Counted from the first letter of the stretch, positions 33,386 through 42,191 are shown. The stretch: DNA of 44,227 bases from CAZCTO01 sp964501725 (GCA_964501725.1 CAZCTO010000019.1:1-44227), one strand, 5' to 3'. The notes: generated by a model not told the origin, from the sequence alone. Numbers and translations are program-made.

Positions 33386-35128
33386 TCAGTCTTCCGGCGA
33401 AGAAAAAGCATCGTCCGATTCACCGTTTGTTTGCAGTGTCTCTTCGATGACCGTAATGAACTTCTCAACAATGTCCGGATCAAACTGAGTTCCTTTATTC
33501 GCACGCAATTCTTCAATTGCCTGCTTCCAGTCCAACGCTGCTTTGTAGGGCCTGTCAAACGTCATCGCGTCAAAACTGTCAACTACCGCAAGTACTCTGG
33601 AGAGGTAGGGTATCTCTTCGCCGGCAAGTTGATTCGGATACCCTTTGCCGTCGTATCGCTCGTGGTGGCTGAGAACCAACGGAGCAATATCCGCGAGCAG
33701 CGACACCTCGTGTAAAATGTTTGCGCCGATTTCAGAGTGATCCCGGACGCTTTTCCACTCTGCTTCATCGAGTGGGGTCGACTTGTTGAGAACATGTTCA
33801 GATAAATTCACTTTCCCGATATCATGCATGTAAGCCGCAAGCGACAGATATTTCTGGTTCGCTTTATCTAAATTTAGTTTTGTACTAAGCGCTTTGGAAT
33901 ACATGACGACTCTTTCAACATGGCCGGAGGTATACCGGTCACGCGCATTAATTATATTTATAAGCGCCTGAAGCGAGCTTAAAAGATCGTAATCATCTTT
34001 ATTAAACTCAAGATCCAGAACATCAAGAATTGAATCATAGACCTCTACACGGTTTTTTCGGAACAACTTGGCTCGATACAGTGCGTCATCTGCTTTGCTT
34101 ATGAGCGATAATGTGTTTTCGGTGTGTTTATCCCATTGAGCAATGCCGACTGAAATTGTTAAAGAGGTTGACTTGAGACTATTCTCTTGTTCGGGAATAT
34201 CTTTGCCGAGTAATCGGGAAAGATCGACGACCTCAACCGCTTCACGAATTCTCTCACCGAATATGCGTGCGGAGTCTTTAGTATGATTCGGAAGAATCGC
34301 GGCAAATTCGTCTCCGCCATAACGCGCTATAATTGCTTCTTTGGGCTTAATGGCGACGATTATTCTGGCTATTTCGCTGAGTATCAGATCTCCGCTCAAA
34401 TGCCCGAATCGGTCGTTAAACTCCTTAAAGTAATCCAAATCGAGAAACAGAAGAGAGAGAGGTTGTTTCAAAAAAATGCAGGAATCAATTTCTGAAGCCA
34501 ATGTGCTGTGGAAATACCGGTGATTATAAAGCTTCGTCAAACCGTCGACATTTGCTTTTACTTCCAGTTCTGCGATTTTTTCCCGATCGTTTTTTACATA
34601 ATGGCCGAGAAACCATGTCGTAAGAAAGAGAACGGCAATCGGAACGATATCCTTTTCAAGAAAATGAGGAAAAATTCGCCCTAAGGAGAAGTAGAAATCA
34701 CAGGAAATCACAAAAACGGAAAGAATGGCGGTCAGTAAGTATGCATGGTAGCTGCCGAGCTGAATCGTAACCGGAATGAGAACCAGAAGAAAAGCGATCA
34801 TAAAATGGCTGTCGTTCTTTCCTGTAAACCAAATGAGTAACATGGATATTGCTAACAGGATATACGATTCAAAAATCAGCAGGTTTTTTTGCTTGACCTC
34901 GTTTCTTCGCGGGATGATCCGGAGTGAAAAAAAGGCAATCATCGCGGTAATTATCAGAACGGTTGCCACGGCGGAGACCGAAGCGATCAGCACGCTGCGC
35001 TCACTCCAGGACGCCGCATATACAGCGATCATCTCGCGGATAATGATGAGCGATGCCATAAGAAAATATCCGATTTTCTGAAAAGAAAGGGCGCGGTTTA
35101 AATTCTCGTCATACGCCTTCTCAAACAA
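33386..35128 (-). CDS. Membrane GGDEF / HD-GYP c-di-GMP protein
   Basis: The 580-residue protein has about six membrane helices in the first 175 residues, a GGDEF domain (about 190-345) with an intact RYGGDEF motif near residue 270, and a C-terminal HD-GYP domain with YMHDIGKVNL, SHHERYDGKGYP and VLAVVDSFDAM. It therefore carries both a diguanylate cyclase signature and a c-di-GMP phosphodiesterase signature. A paralogue lies 18 bp upstream on the same strand. The sensory input is unknown; the membrane block has no recognised ligand domain. Confidence 0.9.
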   Translation of the reverse strand: MFEKAYDENLNRALSFQKIGYFLMASLIIIREMIAVYAASWSERSVLIASVSAVATVLIITAMIAFFSLRIIPRRNEVKQKNLLIFESYILLAISMLLIWFTGKNDSHFMIAFLLVLIPVTIQLGSYHAYLLTAILSVFVISCDFYFSLGRIFPHFLEKDIVPIAVLFLTTWFLGHYVKNDREKIAELEVKANVDGLTKLYNHRYFHSTLASEIDSCIFLKQPLSLLFLDLDYFKEFNDRFGHLSGDLILSEIARIIVAIKPKEAIIARYGGDEFAAILPNHTKDSARIFGERIREAVEVVDLSRLLGKDIPEQENSLKSTSLTISVGIAQWDKHTENTLSLISKADDALYRAKLFRKNRVEVYDSILDVLDLEFNKDDYDLLSSLQALINIINARDRYTSGHVERVVMYSKALSTKLNLDKANQKYLSLAAYMHDIGKVNLSEHVLNKSTPLDEAEWKSVRDHSEIGANILHEVSLLADIAPLVLSHHERYDGKGYPNQLAGEEIPYLSRVLAVVDSFDAMTFDRPYKAALDWKQAIEELRANKGTQFDPDIVEKFITVIEETLQTNGESDDAFSSPED

Positions 35129-35146
35129 TTATATTCCCACCTCTCG

Positions 35147-36916
35147 TTATACTTCCCAATCTGCAAGATCCCATTCAAATGTCAAAACAACCTGAAGGAA
35201 AGCATCCACGATTTCAGGATCATAAAGTATGCCTGAGTTTTTCCGGATTTCTTCAGCGGCTTGCTCGACAGTAAACAGTTCCCGGTAAGAACGTTTGCTT
35301 GTCATGGCATCAAAGCTGTCTGCGATTGCGATGACGCGCGCATACTTGGGAATATCATTTCCCTTAAGGCCTTTCGGATAGCCGGACCCGTCCCATCGCT
35401 CGTGATGACATAATATTGCTTCCGCAATTTCTCCGACATCATATGAGGAGCGGATTATCCTGCATCCTTTTTCCGGGTGTGTCCGGAGAATGGTAATATC
35501 ATCTTCAGTCAGTCCCTCCGTTTTGCTGAGAAGTCTGTCGTCAATGGCGATCTTTCCGATATCATGCAAGAAACCGGCAAGATTAAGCAAATTGACTTCG
35601 ATTTCCTGAAGCCGAAGTGCGAGTCCTATTTTCTTACAAAGCTCACCGACTCGTTTTGAATGTGATTCTTCACGCGGATTCTTCTCATGAAGCGTGTGCA
35701 TGATCGTCTTGATGATGTTGTTTCGCATGCTTTTACTCTCGACGATCTTATTTCGGTTCATATGGTCTTCGGCTGCTTTAATAATGGAAAGGATTGATTC
35801 TTCCAAATATGTTTTAACTGCAAGACCGAAAGAAATATCGACGGGTATCGAATTTACCTGCGATTGGGCACAGACCAGTTTGATTTTATGAATAATTTCC
35901 GCGGCTGCAGTCTCCGGGACACCGGGAAGCAAGATCATATATTCGTCGCTTCCCCATCGCGAGACAATTCCTTTTCCTTCACAAGCTGCCGTGATCGCAT
36001 CCGCGCCTTTTTTTAGTAAAAGATCACCGACATGATGGCCGAAAGCATCGTTAACAAGCTTGAGACCGTTCACATCACCGAGAATAACAGAGATCGGCAG
36101 GTTCTCCTTCTTGTCAATTTTACGGATTGAATCTTCACAGTATCTGCGGTTATAAAGACCTGTGAGTACATCATGATAGCTTATGAACAGGTTCTGCTCC
36201 TGGGCTCTCTTAAGAGGAGTAATATTAAGGATAAAACATGTAAGTCCAATGACTTCACGCTTATCATTCAAAATCGGAGAGTAATATTTTTGCCAGTAAG
36301 AACGGGAATCGGCGGACTCACTAAATTCATCTACTGACGAAAAAAACTCTCCTGCAAGCACACGGTCAAATTCTTTGCGAAGGACCTCGGCGTTCTCCTT
36401 GTCCTTAATAATATCCAATAAACTCATTCCGATATCGATTTCCTGGCCCCAGGAACGCAGCATAGAATACTTATGCCTCTTGTTGAAAGCAGAGTAGCAG
36501 TAGTTACGATCCAGCGAAAAGACCATAATGTCCGGGGAGCTTTCGAGGACTGCCGAAAATAGGGCACTCTTCTGGTCGAGTGCATAGTCAGCCTCAACAA
36601 TGTCAGACTTAAGACTTGCGGCCCGCTTCAATTCCCGGGAAATCATATAGAAAATGAAGCCGCTGGTAACAGATACGAAAACGATTCCCTTGATTACACT
36701 CACTATGTACGCATTGTGTTGATTCGGGAAAAGTGTATCCACAATCGTATCCGATAATACGATCCAAATAACGCTGATCAGAAAGTAAACGAATGTAATT
36801 TTTATGGCCGGGACGACTGCAATAAAATCGCTCGTATAGACGGGCTTCCTGAAGAATGTCTTAATGATTGAGCGACGGGGCGCGTCTTTCTTTTTCTGCT
36901 CGGGGGCACTTTCCAT
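35147..36916 (-). CDS. PAS / degenerate GGDEF / HD-GYP membrane protein
   Basis: This 589-residue protein has two membrane helices (about 25-45 and 62-85), a PAS-like domain at about 110-225, a GGDEF-like domain at 230-390 in which the motif reads RWGSDEY, and a C-terminal HD-GYP domain with FLHDIGKIAI and CHHERWDGSGYPKGL. The Ser replacing the second Gly of GGDEF makes cyclase activity doubtful, whereas the phosphodiesterase motifs are complete. It is the first gene of a two-gene unit with the paralogous GGDEF/HD-GYP protein. GAGGT precedes the start at 36916. Confidence 0.88.
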   Translation of the reverse strand: MESAPEQKKKDAPRRSIIKTFFRKPVYTSDFIAVVPAIKITFVYFLISVIWIVLSDTIVDTLFPNQHNAYIVSVIKGIVFVSVTSGFIFYMISRELKRAASLKSDIVEADYALDQKSALFSAVLESSPDIMVFSLDRNYCYSAFNKRHKYSMLRSWGQEIDIGMSLLDIIKDKENAEVLRKEFDRVLAGEFFSSVDEFSESADSRSYWQKYYSPILNDKREVIGLTCFILNITPLKRAQEQNLFISYHDVLTGLYNRRYCEDSIRKIDKKENLPISVILGDVNGLKLVNDAFGHHVGDLLLKKGADAITAACEGKGIVSRWGSDEYMILLPGVPETAAAEIIHKIKLVCAQSQVNSIPVDISFGLAVKTYLEESILSIIKAAEDHMNRNKIVESKSMRNNIIKTIMHTLHEKNPREESHSKRVGELCKKIGLALRLQEIEVNLLNLAGFLHDIGKIAIDDRLLSKTEGLTEDDITILRTHPEKGCRIIRSSYDVGEIAEAILCHHERWDGSGYPKGLKGNDIPKYARVIAIADSFDAMTSKRSYRELFTVEQAAEEIRKNSGILYDPEIVDAFLQVVLTFEWDLADWEV

Positions 36917-36991
36917 AAGTATTACCTCAGACCGTAGTATGCAAATGTTTATACTTGTTAATTATATTGCACAAATGTGAATGAAATATAA

Positions 36992-37576
36992 CTATTGAAC
37001 CGACCACATCCCTAATTTATCCGAACGAGCTGATAGTTCCGCATCGCTTAGTACATCCTCATACTTTGTGTCGTCACCGATTGCGACAAAGCAGGCATAA
37101 CCGCCGCGAACCATAAGCGCGCTGAAGTTATAAAGCAAAATTGTTTCCTCGTCGCCATTTTGCGGTTCTGTAAGCCATACATAGCGAAGATATCGACCAT
37201 ACTTGTCAGTATCCGAGACATCGCGCTCAAGATAAATCTCTTTTTTGAGAAGAACCTGCTCTGTAAAGAGGGTAGCTTCATCCGCAAAAAACTCGCCTTT
37301 CTGACCCTCCTTTTCTGTCTCCGGGGCATCAATTCCAATGATTCGAACCTTAAAATCAGTTCCCGAAGCATCCTGAACCCAGATTGTATCCCCGTCAACC
37401 ACTCTTTTGACGGTGACTTTTTCCGTGAGCGGCGCATCGGCGGACGGAGTTTCTGTTTGCGGGATACTTGCGGAGGAACTCCCGGTTGTTACCATAGAGA
37501 GCAGTTCGTTGAGGTTGCATCCTGAAAGAAATGCAAGACACAACATCAGTAATACAATAGCCCGGATTTTTCGCAT
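36992..37576 (-). CDS. Thermonuclease-family nuclease lipoprotein
   Basis: The start is taken at ATG 37576 (GGGGAAAC upstream); the open frame extends 23 codons further without a ribosome-binding site. The product of 194 residues begins with a signal peptide and lipobox FLSGC (Cys near residue 20), so it is an extracytoplasmic lipoprotein. After a Ser/Thr/Pro linker comes a staphylococcal-nuclease domain with RVVDGDTIWV, VRIIGIDAPE and DKYGRYLRYVWL, keeping the arginine and acidic positions of the SNase active site. It may digest extracellular DNA or RNA, for nutrition or defence. It is divergent from the lipoprotein gene downstream. Confidence 0.88.
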   Translation of the reverse strand: MRKIRAIVLLMLCLAFLSGCNLNELLSMVTTGSSSASIPQTETPSADAPLTEKVTVKRVVDGDTIWVQDASGTDFKVRIIGIDAPETEKEGQKGEFFADEATLFTEQVLLKKEIYLERDVSDTDKYGRYLRYVWLTEPQNGDEETILLYNFSALMVRGGYACFVAIGDDTKYEDVLSDAELSARSDKLGMWSVQ

Positions 37577-37628
37577 GTCTGTTTCCCCGTTTTCTAAAGA
37601 CTGATATAAGACAAGAAAAGCGTAAGAG

Positions 37629-37656
37629 TTTCTTTCCTGACTCATCGTGATACAAT
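37629..37656 (+). promoter_or_regulatory. Extended -10 promoter of the lipoprotein/msrAB operon
   Basis: TTTCTT (37629-37634), 16-bp spacer and TACAAT (37651-37656) with TGA immediately upstream, forming an extended -10. The lipoprotein start codon is 34 bp further on. Confidence 0.5.
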
Positions 37657-37689
37657 AATGATATCAGAAAAAAAGAGGGGTATAGGATA

Positions 37690-39237
37690 ATGAGCACAAA
37701 AACGAAGAGCAAAATCATGCAAATCATGGCACTGATTATTGCAAACGTATTCGTACTGACATCTTGCGGGAAGATTTCCGGCAATAAGGCCGGCAAAGAC
37801 ATAGAGAAAATGGTTGAAGCATATTTCGAAGAACTCGCAGACGGGACTTTTGCCGAAGCGAAATATAAGTCTGATTACGCGACTGACGACCCTTTTTCGG
37901 AAGTGGTCTTTGAAGATGAAGAAGTCATTCCGATCATGGAGAAAGCATTTGAGAGCATTGAATTTGAAATTGAGGATGCGTCGGGAGACGAAGATGATGA
38001 AGAGGGCTCCTGCGACATCATTCTGACTGCAATTAATGTAAAAGAAGTATTGGGCGATATGGAAGAGGGTTTTACGGCGGAAGACCTCGAGACGGCTATT
38101 CTCGATAAAGATGCGCCCACCGAAGAATACGAGGTGACTCTTGATATTGAGTATGATTCCGACGAGGAAGAGTGGTTGATATCCGACACATCGGCAATCG
38201 CGGAGATCCTTGCAGAGCCATACGAGGATGTCTCTTTTGCACCATTGCTGGGTGATCCGATCGTCACTCTCGATTCATATTTGGATGCCCTTGCTGCAGG
38301 AGACACGGCAGCTGTGGACGAGATCAGCTTAACTTATTCGTCAATGACGATGTTTGATGCCGGGGTAGCTTCCGATGTGCGCAAAGCTTTTTACGGATCG
38401 GTACTCTTTGAGCCGGATGGCGATGCTGAAATTACCGATTTCGGAGCTTCTTTGACCGGTAAACTCACTTATCCGGATGCACAATTAATAACGGATCAGG
38501 TTTTCGCAGATACCGACAACATGGCGTTGATTATGAAAGATTATTTGTTTGCGTTGGTTAAGGGTCTGGATACGGTTGCCGTTGAGGAAGAAATGGACAA
38601 GGCGGTAGATGAAGAGCTCCTTAAATACATCAAAAGCGGATCATACAATTTGCAAGAAACGGTTACATTTGATTTTTCATCAATGGATGGCGTGGATCAC
38701 TGGATACTTTCCGGCGTTCCGGAGCAGCTTTATACGTTCCCCGACGAACCCACAACTTCAGCAGATCTAATCATCGATATAATGTCCCTTTCCGCCGGGA
38801 TGCTGAGGGATGAAGGATCGATTACGGAAGAAGAATATAATCAGGTTCTGGCTGACCTTGGCGTCTGGTCCGTGACCGGTGAAGAACTCAAAGCGGATGC
38901 CGGCAAGATTGCCTGGTGGGATTTCAATCTGGGTGATTACGTTACTGAATTTGATTCTGCAACAACATACCAGATCGGTGCGGATATCGTATTTGAACAG
39001 GACTGGTCTACGCAGAATGTTCAATTGACATATGTTTGGTATGGGGATGACGGAGTCACGTATCTTGGCACAGAATACGGCAGAATGACATCGAGCGGAG
39101 AAGGAAATAGCGTTTCTCTCTCTGAATACCCCGCAACTGAGAATGCGACGACAACGCTTAAACCCGGAACATACTGGGTATATGTCTATGCGCCTGACAA
39201 TACGCTGATTACGCAAGGAAGTGTTAAAGTCAATTGA
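37690..39237 (+). CDS. Acidic lipoprotein, unknown function, coupled to MsrAB
   Basis: The 515-residue protein starts with a signal peptide and lipobox LTSC (Cys near residue 26) followed by a very acidic region (DEEEWLI, ASGDEDDEEGS). Two similar domains of about 120 residues, each beginning with a helix like EAYFEELADGTF or DSYLDALAAGDT, resemble the repeat of DUF4878/DUF5105-type Clostridial lipoproteins. The C-terminal 120 residues have an Ig-like or beta-sandwich feel (TYVWYGDDGVTYLGTEYGRM). AGGGG and AGGA sites precede ATG 37690. Its stop overlaps the TTG start of the MsrAB gene, so translation is coupled. Function is not known. Confidence 0.75.
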   Translation: MSTKTKSKIMQIMALIIANVFVLTSCGKISGNKAGKDIEKMVEAYFEELADGTFAEAKYKSDYATDDPFSEVVFEDEEVIPIMEKAFESIEFEIEDASGDEDDEEGSCDIILTAINVKEVLGDMEEGFTAEDLETAILDKDAPTEEYEVTLDIEYDSDEEEWLISDTSAIAEILAEPYEDVSFAPLLGDPIVTLDSYLDALAAGDTAAVDEISLTYSSMTMFDAGVASDVRKAFYGSVLFEPDGDAEITDFGASLTGKLTYPDAQLITDQVFADTDNMALIMKDYLFALVKGLDTVAVEEEMDKAVDEELLKYIKSGSYNLQETVTFDFSSMDGVDHWILSGVPEQLYTFPDEPTTSADLIIDIMSLSAGMLRDEGSITEEEYNQVLADLGVWSVTGEELKADAGKIAWWDFNLGDYVTEFDSATTYQIGADIVFEQDWSTQNVQLTYVWYGDDGVTYLGTEYGRMTSSGEGNSVSLSEYPATENATTTLKPGTYWVYVYAPDNTLITQGSVKVN

Positions 39238-40211
39238 GCGAGCACACCATTCATCTTGCCGGAGGCTGTTTCTGGGGACTTGAGAAATACATGTCCCTTC
39301 TGAGCGGTGTCGTGCGTACGAGCGTCGGCTATGCCAATGGTGTGACCGACTACCCGACCTATGAACAGGTCTGCTCCGGAAGAACAGGGCATGCGGAAAC
39401 CGTCGAGGTTGTCTTTGATCCGGATCGAATTTCACTTTCGATGATCTTGCGAATGTATTTTGAGGCAATTGATCCGACGTCATTGAACAGACAGGGCGGT
39501 GATGTTGGGAATCAGTATCGAACGGGTATATATTTTTCGGATCCGGGAGATCAGGATGTCATTTTTCAAGAACTTCGAATTCTTGAGAGTAAACTTAAAA
39601 AGCCTTCGGCAGTAGAGATATCGAAGCTGAATGCCTATTATCCTGCGGAGGAGTACCATCAGAAATATCTGGATAAACACCCGGGCGGATACTGCCATAT
39701 CGGCCCCGACCGCATGAGAAAAGCGGCGGAATCCATTATCGATCCCAACCTATATTCAAAGAAACCGCTGCCCGATCTTCGTACGGAGCTTCCTGATATT
39801 TCTTATCGTGTCGCGATGCAGAATGCGACCGAGCCGCCGTTCAAGAACGAGTACTGGAACAATGAAGCAAAAGGGATATACGTTGATATAACAACGGGTG
39901 AACCGCTCTTTTCGTCGAATGACCAGTTTGAATCCGGGTGCGGATGGCCAAGTTTTACAAAACCGGTTGATCCCGGAGTCATCACAGAGAAAGAAGACCG
40001 GTCTCATTTCATGTCGCGGATCGAGACTCGCAGTCGTGTCGGGGACATTCATTTGGGGCATGTTTTCAACGACGGACCGAAACAGTCCGGTGGCCTGAGA
40101 TACTGTATTAACAGCGCCGCAATTCGTTTTGTTCGGCTTGAAGACATGGAGCGCGAAGGATACGGATATCTCTTACCCCTTCTTTTTGGACCGCTTAACC
40201 CCAAAAAATGA
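39234..40211 (+). CDS. msrAB: Methionine sulfoxide reductase MsrA-MsrB fusion
   Basis: The 325-residue fusion has an N-terminal MsrA domain (GGCFWGLEKY with catalytic Cys12; GYANGVTDYPTYEQVCSGRT-GHAE) and a C-terminal MsrB domain (CGWPSF, and RYCINSAAIRF with the catalytic cysteine), so it reduces both S- and R-methionine sulfoxide. MsrB lacks the paired zinc-binding CxxC motifs. Translation starts at TTG 39234, which overlaps the lipoprotein stop (TTGA); AAGGAAG lies upstream. No signal sequence is present, so it is cytoplasmic. The coupling to a secreted lipoprotein suggests a joint envelope/oxidative-damage response, by position only. Confidence 0.93.
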   Translation: MSEHTIHLAGGCFWGLEKYMSLLSGVVRTSVGYANGVTDYPTYEQVCSGRTGHAETVEVVFDPDRISLSMILRMYFEAIDPTSLNRQGGDVGNQYRTGIYFSDPGDQDVIFQELRILESKLKKPSAVEISKLNAYYPAEEYHQKYLDKHPGGYCHIGPDRMRKAAESIIDPNLYSKKPLPDLRTELPDISYRVAMQNATEPPFKNEYWNNEAKGIYVDITTGEPLFSSNDQFESGCGWPSFTKPVDPGVITEKEDRSHFMSRIETRSRVGDIHLGHVFNDGPKQSGGLRYCINSAAIRFVRLEDMEREGYGYLLPLLFGPLNPKK

Positions 40212-40288
40212 CCACTTAACGCTAACCTTCTTTTAGATAAACGGGAGATTTGTATACTGATGTCGTGAGGAAGAAGCGAGGTGAGCAG

Positions 40289-40756
40289 ATGCGCGTTCGG
40301 GTCGAAATCGTCAGTGATGGGGAAGCGGAAGAAGCAGTCATCCGTTGCAGTAAAATCACTCCCGATATTGAGGCGATCGCAAAGTCAATCGAGCGGGGAG
40401 GAAGGCCGGTATGCATGCCGGAATTCTTTAAGGGCGAGGAGCAGTATTATCTGAATCTCTCGGAGGTGTTGTTTTTCGAGACGGAGAGCGAAAAGGTATT
40501 CGCTCACACGGCTTCAGACACTTACGAGACAAAACAACGATTGTATGAGCTTGAGACCATGTTGCCCGGTACCTTTGTGCGTATTTCGCGTTCTACCATA
40601 GCAAACACGGCACACATCTTTTCGATTCAACGCGGACTTACCAGAGTCGGTCTGGTGACTTTTCGCGCATCGTATAAGGTGACGTATGCGTCAAGAATGT
40701 ATGCAAATCTTTTGAAAGCGAAAATGGAGGAGAAGTATTTACATGAGAAAGCATAG
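40289..40756 (+). CDS. LytTR-domain DNA-binding regulator
   Basis: The start is ATG 40289, with GAGGTGA just upstream; the frame is open back to TTG 40250 without a ribosome-binding site. The 155-residue protein has an N-terminal 50-residue segment without receiver-domain motifs and a LytTR DNA-binding domain from about 55 (YYLNLSEVLFFETESEKVFA; GTFVRISRSTIANTAHI). Stand-alone LytTR proteins of this type are usually autoregulated and paired with a membrane protein. The downstream LiaF-like gene overlaps by 14 bp. Confidence 0.9.
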   Translation: MRVRVEIVSDGEAEEAVIRCSKITPDIEAIAKSIERGGRPVCMPEFFKGEEQYYLNLSEVLFFETESEKVFAHTASDTYETKQRLYELETMLPGTFVRISRSTIANTAHIFSIQRGLTRVGLVTFRASYKVTYASRMYANLLKAKMEEKYLHEKA

Positions 40757-41465
40757 TATATTTTGGGCAATTGTCCTGTTGAGTTGCGGGGGGCTGCTGC
40801 TCTTAAACTCACTGAACATCGGAATCGGAGATATGCCTACCCTTGAAATTGTCGGCAGTGTGTTACTGCTTGCGATCAGTATTTCCAGCCTGGTCGAACT
40901 GAATTTCTTTTTCGGTCTGTTGCCACTCTCGGTCATCCTGTACTTGTGGCGTGATTACGTGGGCGTTCCCGACATGCGGTTATGGCCGGTTATGCTGGGT
41001 GCAGGGCTTCTGGGCATTGGTCTTTCCATGATTTTCGGCAGATTCAGGAAAAACGGCAAAAATTGGTTTCACTGTCGCTTTAATTCACCGAACGGAGACT
41101 GGTCACCCACAAACACAGTCACATCTACCGATGAAAACGAAACAGTGGTTGTCGAATCCACCTTCGGTGAGCACGTCAAATATGTTCGTTCCACCAATCT
41201 TAAAAACGTGAAGGCAGAAGCCAATTTCTCTTCGATTAAAATTTATTTTGATCAGTGTATGCTAAGCCCGGAAGGTGCTCAGATCAATGTCGAAGCGAAT
41301 TTTGCCGGAGTCTTTCTATATATCCCGAGAACCTGGAATATTGATAACCGGATGAAAGTATTTGCGGGAAGCGTCGAAGGCGCCTCCAATGCTTCGGGAG
41401 ACTTCAAAACCGTTCTCCTGACGGGCGAATGCAATTTCGCAAACGTTAAAATTATTTATCTTTAA
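40743..41465 (+). CDS. LiaF-like membrane protein (LytTR partner)
   Basis: The 240-residue protein has about four membrane helices in its first 105 residues (SIFWAIVLLSCGGLLLLNSL to LWPVMLGAGLLGIGLSMIFG) and a C-terminal soluble domain with repeated short beta-strands (VVVESTFGEHVKYV, NFSSIKIYFDQ, EANFAGVFLYIPRTWNI), the DUF2154/LiaF-C fold. LiaF proteins inhibit envelope-stress kinases; with a LytTR partner it may hold that regulator at the membrane. Its start lies inside the regulator gene behind GGAGGAGAAG. An intrinsic-terminator-like hairpin follows at 41506-41546. Confidence 0.85.
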   Translation: MRKHSIFWAIVLLSCGGLLLLNSLNIGIGDMPTLEIVGSVLLLAISISSLVELNFFFGLLPLSVILYLWRDYVGVPDMRLWPVMLGAGLLGIGLSMIFGRFRKNGKNWFHCRFNSPNGDWSPTNTVTSTDENETVVVESTFGEHVKYVRSTNLKNVKAEANFSSIKIYFDQCMLSPEGAQINVEANFAGVFLYIPRTWNIDNRMKVFAGSVEGASNASGDFKTVLLTGECNFANVKIIYL

Positions 41466-41505
41466 GTCACATTCGTAACGCATCATGCATGACGATAAAC
41501 CGCAG

Positions 41506-41546
41506 AACCGGCATTTCAGGGGACCCTGAAGTGCCGGTTTAGTTTA
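41506..41546 (+). terminator. Hairpin terminator after the LiaF-like gene
   Basis: AACCGGCA (41506-41513) pairs with TGCCGGTT (41532-41539), and TTCAGGG pairs with CCCTGAA inside. The T-run (TTTAGTTTAG) is interrupted, so termination may be moderate; the next -10 lies 2 bp beyond. Confidence 0.65.
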
Positions 41547-41553
41547 GTATAAT
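41526..41553 (+). promoter_or_regulatory. Candidate promoter of the structured region
   Basis: TATAAT at 41548-41553 is a perfect -10. The best -35 is CTGAAG at 41526-41531 (16-bp spacer), inside the terminator stem. A transcript would start near 41560 and run through the repeats. Confidence 0.4.
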
Positions 41554-41559
41554 CTTGCA

Positions 41560-41850
41560 GTGAAGATGTCATGATAAGCAGCTTGGCGAAGATGCCGGTG
41601 TGGCGGAGCCACGATTCCGGTGGGTGGTGAGCCGGTCCTTCGGAATAACAGACCCAACGGATGCGAACCCGAGCTTAATTGATATCGGGCTATCTTGGAA
41701 TTGCAACATGGGGGGATGTCTCTGTATCTTCTGCCCGATGTGTCTTGAACGTAATTGGTGTTTGCTTGTTTCAAAAAGCCGGAAACAATCCATCGACACG
41801 AATCATAAGGTATATGCGGCGCAACTCAATTAAATCCTTCTCGAGTCTTG
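41560..41850 (+). ncRNA. Candidate structured RNA, 5' domain
   Basis: GTGGC-GGA-GCCAC (41600-41612) is a perfect hairpin, enclosed by CCGG (41595-41598) and CCGG (41617-41620), which can pair with each other. CCCGA (41668-41672) and TCGGG (41685-41689) form a second stem. GGTC and GACC around 41635-41655 can form a third. No open frame here resembles a protein. I recognise no Rfam family from memory: not SRP, RNase P, tmRNA or 6S. Confidence 0.35.
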
Positions 41851-41856
41851 CCAGTT

Positions 41857-42191
41857 CCTACTCAATCGGCAGTTGAGCGCGTTTGAGTAGGTCAGCCAAC
41901 CCACGCGGTGCGGGATGTTTTCGTTGACGAGCCTACTCAATCGGCAGTTAAGCGCATTTGAGTAGGTCAGCCAACCCACGCGGTGCGGGATGTTTTCGTT
42001 GACGAGCCTACTCAATCGGCAGTTAAGCGCATTTGAGTAGGTCAGCCGGACACCCGGCGGCAGTTTCTTACTCTTGAAAAGCCTACTCAATCGGAAGTTG
42101 AGCGCGTTTGAGTAGGTCCGCCGGCCCACGCAGTGCGGCTTTTTTTCAGTGACCAGCCTACTCAATCGGCAGTTGAGAGCGTATGAGTAGG
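41857..42191 (+). repeat. Five 35-nt dyad repeats with exact 75-bp period
   Basis: Repeat copies start at 41857, 41932, 42007, 42082 and 42157, each 35 nt, separated by four 40-nt spacers. Every copy begins CCTACTCA and ends TGAGTAGG, an 8-bp perfect inverted repeat (9 bp in copies 1-4). Copies 2 and 3 are identical; copies 1, 4 and 5 differ from them at 2-5 positions. Spacers 1 and 2 are identical, spacer 4 is clearly homologous to them, spacer 3 shares ends but differs inside. Each spacer contains its own short hairpin. A truncated spacer follows copy 5 (TATTCATTGACGAA at 42201-42214). This is a tandem array, not CRISPR. Confidence 0.9.
42124..42146 (+). terminator. Terminator-like hairpin in the fourth spacer
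   Basis: GCC-CAC-GCA-GTG-C-GGC forms a stem with one bulged C, followed by seven T. Equivalent spacer positions in units 1 and 2 have CCCACGCGGTGCGGG and TTTT, a weaker version. It could end or attenuate a plus-strand transcript of the array before the last repeat. Confidence 0.4.

Noticed and set aside
33790..33799. LexA-like GAACATGTTC
   Set aside because: The halves are separated by 2 bp rather than 4, and the site is inside the coding region of the HD-GYP protein.
41600..41833. Cys-rich 77-codon open frame (CNMGGCLCIFCPMC)
   Set aside because: The cysteines look attractive, but there is no ribosome-binding site, the frame starts inside a perfect hairpin and the rest is unlike a protein.
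41857..42191. CRISPR array (35-nt repeats, 40-nt spacers)
   Set aside because: The geometry fits, but spacers 1 and 2 are identical, spacer 4 is homologous to them and the repeats vary inside. No cas gene is in the window. True CRISPR spacers would be unrelated to each other.
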